Origin: Chrysomallon squamiferum
Lineage: Eukaryota > Mollusca > Gastropoda > Neomphalida > Peltospiridae
Direction of reading: 5' to 3'
NCBI GenBank assembly: GCA_012295275.1
Contig: CM022674.1
Coordinates: 2,468,242-2,483,241, forward strand
DNA length: 15,000 nt
Shown here piece after piece: positions 1 through 9,039 of this stretch. The notes beneath the pieces were generated by a model that was not told where the DNA came from, did no database searches, and saw only the letters and a list, made by a program, of their open reading frames with translations. The first letter of the stretch is position 1. Each line of letters opens with the position of its first letter. The position numbers and the translations under genes were made by a program.

Positions 1-128
1 TAAACGTTGGTGTTAGTATTGGTACTGATACTAAAGTATAAATAATTAAGTTAATTCATTATATATTACATACTGTTTATATCAGTGACATAATTATGCA
101 AAAAACGAAAGCGCAAAGAGAGCGATAC

Positions 129-190
129 AACAATAACGACAACGACAACAGCAACAATATTAAAAATAAATAATAACAACAACAATAACA

Positions 191-251
<61 letters not shown>

Positions 252-272
252 TAAACAGTAATAATAATAATA
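129..272. repeat. (AAC/AAT)n microsatellite
   Basis: Imperfect AAC/AAC-AAT units (129-190) lead into an almost perfect (AAT)20 run at 191-250, and a short second run follows at 259-272. The open frames across it are poly-Ile or poly-Leu artefacts. It is AT-only in its core. Confidence 0.97.
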
Positions 273-335
273 AACAACATACTAAAGAAGAAAATAAATA
301 TTCCAAACCAGCATAACAAATGCCTGCCGTACACC

Positions 336-407
336 ATGGCTCCCAAGTTTTTTCGCAGTGCATTATGGATCCGGAAGTGGTTGCATCCGATTGTTGGTGC
401 ATCTTAA
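336..407 (+). other. short ORF of 23 codons with strong Kozak context
   Basis: An ATG at 336 sits in the context ACACCATGG, a near-ideal animal initiation context (purine-like A at -3, G at +4). It opens a 23-codon frame ending in TAA at 405-407. The predicted peptide is basic and hydrophobic: two Lys and two Arg at positions 4, 7, 13 and 14, with Trp at 11 and 15 and Phe at 5 and 6. I recognise no homologue. A frame this short is expected by chance, and no promoter or splice sites define a transcript. It is listed because the segment 300-470 is non-repetitive between an AAT array and a poly-T tract. Confidence 0.12.
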
Positions 408-549
408 GTGTAAGCTTTAGAACAGCACGTTTCCTTCATGTTCAGGCTCGGATCTGAAATCTCTTACTAGTGGGGTGGGGTAGGGTGTCTGCTTTTTCTC
501 TCTAGCATGATAATTAAAATAAAATAAAATTAGATTAAGATGATGACGT

Positions 550-550
<1 letters not shown>

Positions 551-580
<30 letters not shown>

Positions 581-587
581 TTTTTTT
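551..587. repeat. (AT)n followed by T26 homopolymer
   Basis: A short AT dinucleotide run (551-561) is followed by 26 consecutive T at 562-587. This could be the reverse complement of a retroelement poly-A tail, but no retroelement body is recognisable beside it. Confidence 0.9.
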
Positions 588-970
588 ATAACGTGTGGTT
601 AAATTTAAGCGAAGTTGTAGATACATAGAAACCGTTTCTTGGTTTTTTTGGATTCCTTTTTTCAGTCGAATGAAGAGAAATGTGTCGAGATCGTGTTTTT
701 AGGACGGCATACTTTGACCTCCAGAGATTTAGTTTAGCTTCAGTCTTCGTTCACACAGCCAATCGTAGCTTTCCAAAGTTTCTGTCGTGCATTGTTAGAA
801 ACGGAAATTTTTAAATATCTGCAAAAGTGGTCTTGGTAAGTTATCTGGCTTTAGTAAGTTTATCTAACTGAATGTTAATACGACAAGTACGAAAAAAAAT
901 TAAAAATAAGGACTGACAGACGTTTAGACAGACTGACAGTCCTATATATAGACGGATGAATAAAAAGATT
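588..970. other. non-repetitive AT-rich segment, no gene seen
   Basis: Ordinary AT-rich sequence with no coding signal I can support. It holds one CCAAT motif (759-763) and two nearby GTAAGTT donor-like words around 836-860, neither in a context that would define a promoter or exon. Confidence 0.6.
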
Positions 971-972
971 CC

Positions 973-1128
<156 letters not shown>

Positions 1129-1894
1129 CATACAAACACAAGCAACTTCAGGAGAAAGCATGTAAAAATTATAAATTTTCAAAATAGTAATGAAAGGGAA
1201 GATGAAGAAGAAAAAAACGCCTGCATAAAAGCAGTTTTAATCGCAAACCTTCTTCATTTCGATGAACTCGGCTTGTTAATTCGCTCAATAGCAGTCTCAT
1301 TTCACTTTACTTTTGATTTTTAATTTTGTATAGCTTGCCTGGCTCTGTAAAACTAATTTGATATCCAGGACAAATGTTTCTTATTGATTTTTTTTCCATT
1401 TTTTTTCTCCATTTCTTACGGGTTTTTTTTTTTTTTTTTTTAAATAACGGAAATGAAAATTATTCGGTTCCGAAATGTAATTACAAATGTCTTATTTATT
1501 TATTTCTATCATTTATTTTTATTTTTAATTTTTTTATTTAATTTTTAAAATGTTTCATTTATTTTTTTATTGTTTTTCTGGAGTTTTTTTTTTTTTTTTT
1601 TTTCAACTAGCAATTACCGATATCCTGGTTTTCCCAGTTCAAGCAATTCGGAAATCCTCGGCAATCCTCGGAAGTGCTCGTCTTAAGGTGAATTTGTGCG
1701 GAATGAACTGTTAAGGACATGGTCAAAGGATTTAACTTAATGACATCTGAAATCTGAAGGAGGCGAATGTGGTTTTGACCGGATTGTCCTATTAAACGTG
1801 AAATGTCTTTAAATTTATTCCTCTGAATAAAATGTTCAAGAATTCTGTAAGAAAAAGAAAGAAATGTGATCGCAATTTTAATTTAGAAGAAGTA
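1129..1894. other. AT-rich non-repetitive segment with T-runs
   Basis: T19 (1423-1441) and T20 (1584-1603) are embedded in T-rich low-complexity sequence (1485-1605). The stretch 1605-1800 is more complex and includes a 10-bp periodic block at 1641-1680. No coding region or RNA gene is recognisable. Confidence 0.6.
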
Positions 1895-1897
1895 TAA

Positions 1898-1968
<71 letters not shown>

Positions 1969-2340
1969 GTAACAATAATAATAATAATAACAATAATAAT
2001 AATAATAATTATGATAACAACAACAATAATCATTAATAATACAATGATTATATTATGATACAATACTACCACTACAACTATTATAATGACTAATACTACC
2101 ACAACAACACCTACAACTACAACTACGACGACTGTTACAATTACAACTGCTCCTCTTACTGTTACTACTTCATCAACAATAACAACAACAGCAAACAACA
2201 ACTTCAACGACAACAGTAATAATTATTATATTAAATATAATAACGATTTTTGCTGCTGACATTACTGCTGTTACCACTACTACTGCTATGGCTACAACTA
2301 CAACTACCACATCTAATGTTATTGCAGTCATTATTATTCA
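1895..2340. repeat. (AAT)n decaying into cryptic ACT/AAC trinucleotide array
   Basis: A near-perfect (AAT)n run at about 1895-1966 grades into interrupted AAT/AAC and then into ACT/ACA/ACC triplets up to about 2340. The minus-strand poly-Ile/Val frame is a by-product. The graded decay suggests an old, once longer triplet array. Confidence 0.9.
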
Positions 2341-2401
2341 TTCATAAAAAGAAATAATGAACAGGAAACGGACAAATATATACAGAAAAAAAGAATGAGA
2401 A

Positions 2402-2695
2402 TAAAGGAAAAGAGAAAGAAAGAAAGAAGGAAAGAAAGGAAGAAAGAAAGGAAGGAAGGAAGGAAGAAAGGAAGGAAGAAAGAAAGAACGAAACCAAATT
2501 ATAAGAATTAAAAAAAAAAAATTAGAGAGAAAAAATATGAAACTGAAATGACAGAAAAATTGTTGAAAAAGAAACCGAATGAAAGAAAGAAAGAAAAAGG
2601 AAAGAAATCACGAAAGAAAGAAAGAAAGAAATCAAGAAATCAAGAAAGAAATCAAGAAATAAATCAAGAAATAAAGAAAGAAAGAAAGAAAAAAT
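2402..2695. repeat. (GAAA)n/(GGAA)n tetranucleotide array
   Basis: Mixed GAAA and GGAA units occupy 2402-2488, and a second block (2580-2695) mixes GAAA with a longer unit of the type GAAATCAA. The plus strand is almost pure purine. The two blocks are separated by about 90 bp of A-rich sequence. Confidence 0.95.
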
Positions 2696-3014
2696 AGGAA
2701 AAGAAACTGATAAGATATGAAGTAAGCACATCATTCATCTATAATTGATTAATTTCATGCAAAATAAAAGCTTTCCTCTGTTCCATATTTATCGATTGTC
2801 AGACTCATCAAAAATTGACGAATATTCCCAGAGGCGAATTTTCGTGGTTATAAGCAAATTATTTAACCCAATAGGAATCACTTACGTACACAAAAGAAGG
2901 AACGGCCAACGAACTCAAACTAAATATTAAATCTGTGCGATTTGTTACTATGTAACAGGATTTGAAACGGGTTGTAACAATGTGGAGAGATTTATTTTTG
3001 ATTGAAAAAAAAGA
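2696..3014. other. AT-rich segment, no gene recognised
   Basis: It contains a 61-codon plus-strand frame at 2745-2930 (Met start, TAA stop at 2928) that is not repeat-derived. The predicted peptide has no motif, signal peptide or membrane segment that I recognise, and a frame of this length is unremarkable here. I see nothing else. Confidence 0.5.
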
Positions 3015-3023
3015 TGTAATAGT

Positions 3024-3420
3024 ACTAGTAGTAGTAGTAGTAGTAGTAGTAGTAGCAGAAATAGTACTACTACTGTTACTACTATTTCTTTTACCACCAT
3101 TACTACTGTTACTACTACTACTACTACAACTACTCCTATTACTACTACTACTACTACAACTACTACTACTACTACAACAACTACTACTACTACTACTACT
3201 ACTACTATTACTATTATTATTATTACTACTACTACAACTGCTACTACTACAACAACTACTACAACTACTACTACTACTACAACTACTACTACAACTATTA
3301 CTACTACTAATACAACTACTACTATTGCTACTACTACTACAACTATTACTACTACTACTACAACAACTACTACAACTACTACTAAAACTACAACTACTGC
3401 TACTTCTACTACTAATGTTG
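3024..3420. repeat. opposed (TAG)n and (CTA)n trinucleotide arrays
   Basis: About ten TAG units (3027-3055) are followed after a short spacer by about 350 bp of CTA/CAA/TTA triplets (3065-3415). TAG and CTA are reverse complements, so the TAG block can fold onto the start of the CTA block. The poly-Val/Leu frames are artefacts. Confidence 0.95.
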
Positions 3421-3429
3421 CAGCTGCTA

Positions 3430-3740
3430 AAACTACCATTCTGAAATCAAAGCAACAATGCTGGAGTTTATTTATGTAAAGTTATCACTAAAATTAACTC
3501 TGAAACGAGACCTTCCGTTTCCTGGACTCGTCACAATATGGCCCCGCACTTCCGAATCTCATTAGCTTTGTTAACTGAGCTAATATTGCACAAATATGAG
3601 ACAGAACTATGAATAGATGATGTAGCACGTTCAGAAGGAAATTGTCTTTGATTGCTTTCAATTCACGAGGCTAAATCCCAAAAACAGCTGTTGTACCGTA
3701 ATTCCCTCGATAGATGCCCATTTGATGAATTTTATTAATG
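3430..3740. promoter_or_regulatory. candidate cis-regulatory island with TCF/LEF-, SOX- and homeodomain-like sites
   Basis: This is a 310-bp complex segment between two large repeat arrays, with no coding frame. An ATCAAAG word (3446-3452) is next to AACAATG (3454-3460), and ATTGT (3641-3645) abuts CTTTGAT (3646-3652). These are SOX-like and TCF/LEF-like words in opposed order. Between them lies CTTTGTT (3566-3572), inside an ATTAGCT / AGCTAAT inverted repeat (3561-3567 and 3578-3584) flanking GTTAAC. Such short motifs occur often by chance, so the regulatory role is an inference from clustering and from the island's complexity. Confidence 0.25.
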
Positions 3741-3747
3741 TATTTTT

Positions 3748-3806
3748 ATATTTATTTATTTATTTATTATTATTATTATTGTTATTATTATTATTATTAT
3801 TATTAC
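3748..3806. repeat. (TTTA)n then (TTA)n array
   Basis: TTTA units (about 3748-3767) change into TTA units (3767-3806) with a single GTT interruption. It leads directly into a TG tract. Confidence 0.95.
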
Positions 3807-3830
3807 CGTATGTGTGAGTTTATATGTATA

Positions 3831-3854
3831 TGTGTGTGTGTGTGTGTGTGTGTG
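3831..3854. repeat. (TG)12 microsatellite
   Basis: Twelve perfect TG units followed by a degenerate GTGGGTGCGTGTGCGTGTG tail up to 3870. Confidence 0.95.
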
Positions 3855-3901
3855 GGTGCGTGTGCGTGTGTAAATAATAAGACATGTAGATAAACAGGTT
3901 G

Positions 3902-4180
3902 ATAGATACATAGAGATAGATAGAGAGGCAGACAGACAGACAAAGAGACAGATGGACATATAGATAGACAGATAGATAGATAGATAGATAGATAGACAGG
4001 CAGACAGACTGACAGACATAGAGATAGATAGATAGATAGACAGACAGAAAGACAGACAGACAGACACACAGACACATATAGATAGATAGATATATAGATA
4101 GATAGACAGAAAGACAGACAGACAGATATATATATTTAGATAGATAGACAGACAAAGAGATAAAAAGACAGACAGACAGA
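3902..4180. repeat. (GATA)n/(GACA)n Bkm-like array
   Basis: About 280 bp of interleaved GATA and GACA units. An identical 22-bp stretch recurs at 4043-4064 and 4105-4126, giving a local higher-order period of 62 bp. GATA/GACA repeats are the motif of the Bkm satellite first described on snake sex chromosomes. Here this is a motif match only. Confidence 0.96.
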
Positions 4181-4343
4181 ACAGCTCATGCAGAAAGCCC
4201 AGTCTGAGGCGTACTGCATTCTGGACCAGCTTACACAATCTGGTGACGTCACCGACATGATAATTCCCTCTCAGAGCGAGGCCGGTGTTACAGTTCAAAG
4301 GAGACGTGTGATAAAAAAAAACCCCAAAAAACATTTACGGTAA
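4164..4343 (+). other. unassigned open segment (possible exon or gene fragment)
   Basis: A non-repetitive, GC-richer island follows the GATA/GACA array. The plus frame is open from 4164 to a TAA at 4341-4343, with an ATG at 4188 giving 51 codons. The peptide begins acidic/polar and ends in a strongly basic tail (Arg-Arg-Arg, then several Lys). An overlapping minus-strand frame is open too, so openness is weak evidence. No polypyrimidine tract precedes it, and I recognise no family. A perfect 12-bp palindrome containing TGACGTCA lies inside it (4242-4253). It may be a small unique island rather than coding. Confidence 0.15.
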
Positions 4344-4537
4344 TTTATATTAATAAGCTTTTCCATTGCGTTCGTCATCTCACTCGCTTTAAGAGTATTA
4401 GTTTATATTTGGAAGCGGATTATACGAGGAAAGTTAATCGTAATTGCGTAGAAAAAGGGAGTAGCTCTATCTTGTTTTTTTCGTGAGGGAACAACGTTCA
4501 GGTAAAGTTCAGTCCAGTTCATTCGAATTGGTTCTGG

Positions 4538-4808
<271 letters not shown>

Positions 4809-4873
4809 CTCTCTTATGATATGCTTGTGTTGCAGATGGCATGTGTATGTGTGTGTCTGTGTATACGCATCTA

Positions 4874-4975
4874 TACAACTACGACTATTATTTCGACCAT
4901 TACTATTACTACTACTCCTACAACTACCACTCCAACTGTTACTACTATTAACATCAACAACAACAACAATAAATA
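4874..4975. repeat. degenerate ACT/AAC trinucleotide array
   Basis: Interrupted ACT, ACC and AAC triplets, resembling the decayed array at 2040-2340. A short (TG)n follows at 5034-5052 after 60 bp of AT-rich DNA. Confidence 0.85.
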
Positions 4976-5263
4976 TTTTAATACCAAAACTACTTTAACT
5001 TCTAAAATAATTGTTAATATGAACTTGTGGGTGTATGTGTGTGTGTGTGTGTTTATTTAGCATGGATCATCGTCCTTAACTACTACATGATTAATTATTT
5101 TAAGAATGGCACATGTGAGCTTCGTTTTCTGTGATTACTAAAATTACCTGGGTATGTCGTACGTATTTAACCCTAATTATACGCTAGCAGACGATATGTC
5201 TTCCAGAACAGTACAATCTACTTCAGTGGGATTTAAATAATAATAATATAAAATAATAACAGA

Positions 5264-5860
<597 letters not shown>

Positions 5861-5861
5861 A

Positions 5862-6180
5862 TTTATTTATTTATTATTATAATTTTTTAATTTTATTTAT
5901 TTATTTATTTTTTTTTTATTTTTTTTTTTTTTTCTCAGTAATCTTAATATGATCTGGTGTAAAGAATTCATTCGTTCATTTATTCATTCACTAAGTCTTC
6001 GGTTTTACTGATTAATTTATTCACTCATTAATACAGTCTTATTTTTAACAAAGAAACAAATAATTAAATAAATAAATAAAAAAAATGAAAGATGAAATCA
6101 TCATAAGCAATAAAAAATCATCTCTATTAATTAATTAATTAATTCATTCATTTATTTATTCATTTATTTATTTATTAGTT
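5862..6180. repeat. tetranucleotide TTTA/AAAT/TTAA/TTCA low-complexity stretch
   Basis: Runs of TTTA (5866-5910), a T-run (5918-5934), AAAT (6061-6080), TTAA (6130-6145) and TTCA/TTTA (6145-6177) are interspersed with short AT-rich spacers. The sequence is almost without G and C. Confidence 0.85.
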
Positions 6181-6186
6181 TTATTA

Positions 6187-6296
6187 TCATCATCATCATC
6201 ATCATCATTAAGGTTGTTGTTGTTGTTGTTCTTCTTCTTCTTCTTCTTCTTCTTCTTCTTCTTCTTCTTCTTCTTCTTCTTCTTCTTCTTCTTCTT

Positions 6297-6327
<31 letters not shown>

Positions 6328-6346
6328 TTATTATTATTATTATTAG
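6187..6346. repeat. compound triplet array (ATC)n-(GTT)n-(CTT)32-(ATT)n
   Basis: Four different triplets adjoin in phase: ATC (6187-6210), GTT (6213-6230), CTT (6231-6326, 96 bp, 32 uninterrupted units) and ATT (6327-6346). The CTT/GAA block is pure pyrimidine on the plus strand. Long GAA/TTC tracts are known from the frataxin gene to form triplex DNA. The poly-Phe and poly-Arg frames are artefacts. Confidence 0.98.
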
Positions 6347-6389
6347 TGTCAACGTTGTTGCATTTATTTATTTATTTCTTGTCATCTGT

Positions 6390-6780
6390 AACAAATATCC
6401 AGTATAAAACAAAAACAAGCAACAACAACGACAGCCTTACTCAAATATCGGTCCACACCGATCCCAATCTTAACCCAAAACTGCATCCCTCAAACAAAAC
6501 TAAGTCAAAACCAAAACCTGTCACGTTTTCTAAGCAGCTCTCAGGAATAGTTCTCCGAATAAACCGGCTCGATTCCTTGTTCCTAATCCTCACTGAAGCT
6601 GCAGTCTTATTCTTAACCAAAATCTATCACCGCTGTCGTTCTTCCGCCTGTCTGCCTTCTCCCCCTCCCTCTCCTCTGAATCTGCAAAAACTGAAGACAG
6701 GTAAGCCTTGTCGATTGCTAATTGGATAAGTAAGAGAGAAGTGTCATCGACTTGCCGTCGTGAAAACAGGTAAAGCCGAT
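6390..6780 (+). other. unassigned segment with three donor-like sites
   Basis: A C/A-rich, non-repetitive plus-strand frame stays open from the repeat edge to 6729, but the peptide matches no family I know. A long pyrimidine tract (about 6634-6679) is followed by CAG|GTAAGC with the junction at 6700/6701. Two more donor-like words follow: GTAAGA at 6730 and CAG|GTAAAG with the junction at 6769/6770. The arrangement could be the 3' edge of an untranslated or alternative exon. Without an acceptor AG placed well behind the tract, this remains weak. Confidence 0.15.
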
Positions 6781-6878
6781 GTCAGTGTAGCCCAGATTTT
6801 TTTTTTATATTTGTGACTGCAAATCTGACGTTCTTTTTCGCAGAGTGAAAGCGCTTAAATTAGATTATTAATTTTTTT

Positions 6879-6880
<2 letters not shown>

Positions 6881-6912
<32 letters not shown>
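6881..6912. repeat. T32 homopolymer
   Basis: Thirty-two consecutive T, preceded by another T-run interrupted by one C. T-rich low-complexity DNA continues at 7008-7190. Confidence 0.93.
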
Positions 6913-6917
<5 letters not shown>

Positions 6918-7180
6918 CAGCGTGATGATTTGTATATTCCATTTATAGTATTCTGTTTTTAAAAATGGAAAGAAAATTTTTATCGATTTTTTTCTCTCAC
7001 ATCTAATTGGTAAATTTTTTTTTTTTTTTATTTTTTTATTTTTTTATTTGTTTTATTTTATGTTTTTATTTTACTTCTTTGGATTTTTCTTTTCATTTTT
7101 TAGCTTATATTTCCATTTGTCAAATTTATATCTTGATTTGTATTTTATATTTTTTAAAATGTATTACAACTCATTATTAT

Positions 7181-7266
7181 TTTTTAAAATATAGCACAAA
7201 TATAGCACAAATATATATATATATATATATATATATTTGTGCTATATTTGTGCAATATTTAAAAAA
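7181..7266. repeat. 60-bp perfect palindrome with imperfect extensions
   Basis: Positions 7194-7253 form a perfect palindrome centred between 7223 and 7224. Each arm begins GCACAAATATAGCACAAA and continues into a shared (AT)n core. With mismatches only at 7193/7254 and 7186/7261, the symmetry extends to 7181-7266. Each arm is itself a tandem duplication of an 11-bp unit. The poly Tyr-Ile frame over it is a by-product. It could be a cruciform-prone AT palindrome or the paired ends of a tiny transposon relic. Confidence 0.93.
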
Positions 7267-7282
7267 ATAAAAATATAAATAA

Positions 7283-7398
<116 letters not shown>

Positions 7399-7603
7399 AT
7401 ACAGTTATCTGGAAAGCTTGGGATCGATTTCTGGATTTTCGTATTTGCATCATGACATTTTGGCTTAATTACACAACACTTAAAACATACAGCAAACAGT
7501 GATAACAACAGAATGATGTTAGATTTAACAAAAACGAATAAATACATTTTATAAGGCCAGTTTTCTGCAGACCTGATAAATGGTGATATACCTATATTAG
7601 ATG

Positions 7604-7636
<33 letters not shown>
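7604..7636. repeat. A33 homopolymer
   Basis: Thirty-three A residues following non-repetitive sequence (7396-7603). No retroelement body or flanking target-site duplication is evident, so a tail origin is not supported. Confidence 0.92.
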
Positions 7637-7637
<1 letters not shown>

Positions 7638-7707
7638 ATGACGGAATTAATTTCAAAAAAGAAGAAGAAATATCAATACATTATTAACAATTGATATGTA
7701 TATTTTT

Positions 7708-7740
7708 TTTCTTCTTCTTCTTCTTCTTCTTTTTCTTTCT
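7708..7740. repeat. (CTT)n short array
   Basis: About seven CTT units with a degenerate tail. A GAA-rich counterpart lies at 7887-7926 on the same strand, so the two are partly complementary. Confidence 0.9.
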
Positions 7741-7769
7741 TTAAAATTTTATTAATAACATCTCTGGAA

Positions 7770-8270
7770 ATTAGCCCCCGTGGTTTACGGGAAAAGATCA
7801 ATTTCGATTTTCCGGTTTATTGCGTTTGTTTCATTACGCGATTTTGCGGTTCTTGCCGATAACTCGCATCATCTCGCAGCTCGAAGAAAAAGAAGAAGAA
7901 AAAGAAGAAGAAGAAGAAGAAGAAGATGCCGCCTAACGATCAAAGTAAACGGACTGTGTTAGCGAATTTTCTCGTCGTACAACCAGCTTCGGATCAACAC
8001 CGCTCCTTAAAAAAAAAAAAATGTCCGCTATGGTCCGTTTATGTCGTCTTATAAAAGAAATCTCGCTCTAATGTCTTCTGTATCGCGCCACCTGGTTCAA
8101 CCGATGCGATAGCGTGCAATGTTTATTTTAAGTGACACAAACTGACGTCATTTTTTTTTTCGCTGCAGAAAGTGGGTAAAAATGGGCCGTGTCTTTTCTT
8201 GTATGTCTTAAGGGACGACGAAGCGACATCTAGATTCGGTAATGATGATTGTCATCATTACCGCTGTGGG
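7770..8270. promoter_or_regulatory. CpG-rich unique block with TATA-like and CRE-like motifs
   Basis: This segment is unusually rich in CpG for the window: about twelve CpG in the 110 bp from 7774, plus further clusters at 7926-8010 and 8024-8125. It contains TATAAAAG (8050-8057), a TGACGTCA palindrome (8143-8150) and a 12-bp-arm inverted repeat (8237-8263). A GAA-rich insert (7887-7926) interrupts it. No start codon with a credible reading frame follows, so promoter activity is a hypothesis. It could instead be an old dispersed repeat that has retained CpG. Confidence 0.25.
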
Positions 8271-8333
8271 AATGAATGACCGTAATGGGGAGAGGGGGTG
8301 ATTAAGTGAGGGGGTGGCGAAGGCTTTTTCTAA

Positions 8334-8506
8334 GTTGGAGGCAAACATGTAGATGTGATTTATTTATCAGCTGCTGAAAGTGTAATTACAGAAATCACAC
8401 GGCCAGTTTGCTTCCCACGCTCCATCATCATCTCTCTAGCTGTGCGGGAGGCGAAGGATGTAATAAACACCTACCAGTTTAACTTCACCTATCATAAGTC
8501 CTCCGC

Positions 8507-8518
<12 letters not shown>
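8334..8518 (+). other. unassigned open segment before a CT array
   Basis: A plus frame is open from 8334 and runs into the (CT)n array. Its roughly 60 non-repeat codons give a mixed-composition peptide without a recognised motif. There is no in-frame ATG near its start; the frame would need a GTG at 8355. I see no splice acceptor that would make it an exon. Confidence 0.1.

Positions 8519-8595
<77 letters not shown>
8504..8595. repeat. (GCTC)4-(TC)n microsatellite
   Basis: Four GCTC units lead into about 38 perfect TC units ending at 8595. It is a CT-strand array like the one at 4541-4805. Confidence 0.97.
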
Positions 8596-8602
<7 letters not shown>

Positions 8603-8769
8603 CTGTATTTTAGACAACGTAAAAAAAGAAAAAAAAAAAATAAGAAGTTAGAAAATACAAATAGATTTAGAATAAATCGGTCCGCCCAGTAATGATGACG
8701 TCACGATGAGTTCAGAGAAATTTAAACTACGCTTTATTGTTATACTTTATTATTAATAAAGACTGGGCA

Positions 8770-8771
<2 letters not shown>

Positions 8772-8806
<35 letters not shown>

Positions 8807-8890
8807 TAACAACAACAACAAATATCCCATTACTGTTACTACTACTACTACAACCAGTAATAACAATAACAATAACAGCATTAATAAAAA
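8772..8890. repeat. (AAT)n-(AAC)n array with degenerate continuation
   Basis: AAT units (8772-8802) change to AAC (8802-8822) and then to mixed ACT/AAC/AAT triplets to about 8890. Confidence 0.93.
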
Positions 8891-8950
8891 TGAGAATAGT
8901 ACATGCATACATTCACGTAAACATGTATACACATACGCTCATACGCTCAG

Positions 8951-9014
8951 ACACACGCGCTCACACACACGCATACACACACGCGCACACACACACACAC
9001 ACAAAGACACAAAC
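8951..9014. repeat. (CA)n with CACGCG variants
   Basis: A short CA-type array in which several units are CG-containing (CACGCG, CACGCA). It ends immediately before the CpG-rich block. Confidence 0.9.
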
Positions 9015-9039
9015 GTAAATCCTAAAAGGAAATTGGCGC

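Noticed and set aside
472-485. G-quadruplex candidate
   Set aside because: Only three G-tracts; a fourth is missing nearby.
2948-3444. 160-residue open frames on both strands
   Set aside because: Poly-Val and poly-Leu from TAG/CTA triplets; no stop codon arises in a triplet array, so length means nothing.
6164-6352. Poly-Arg and poly-Phe frames
   Set aside because: Translation of the 32-unit CTT/GAA array.
7604-7636. A33, A28 (9653-9680) and T32 (6881-6912) runs as retroelement tails
   Set aside because: No element body or flanking target duplication is recognisable next to any of them.
8094-8104. tRNA B-box-like word GGTTCAACC, possible SINE promoter
   Set aside because: The last bases do not fit the B-box, no A-box lies at a suitable distance, and no cloverleaf can be drawn.
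8287-8317. G-quadruplex candidate with three long G-runs
   Set aside because: The fourth run is only GG and one loop is 11 bases, so it falls outside the strict pattern.
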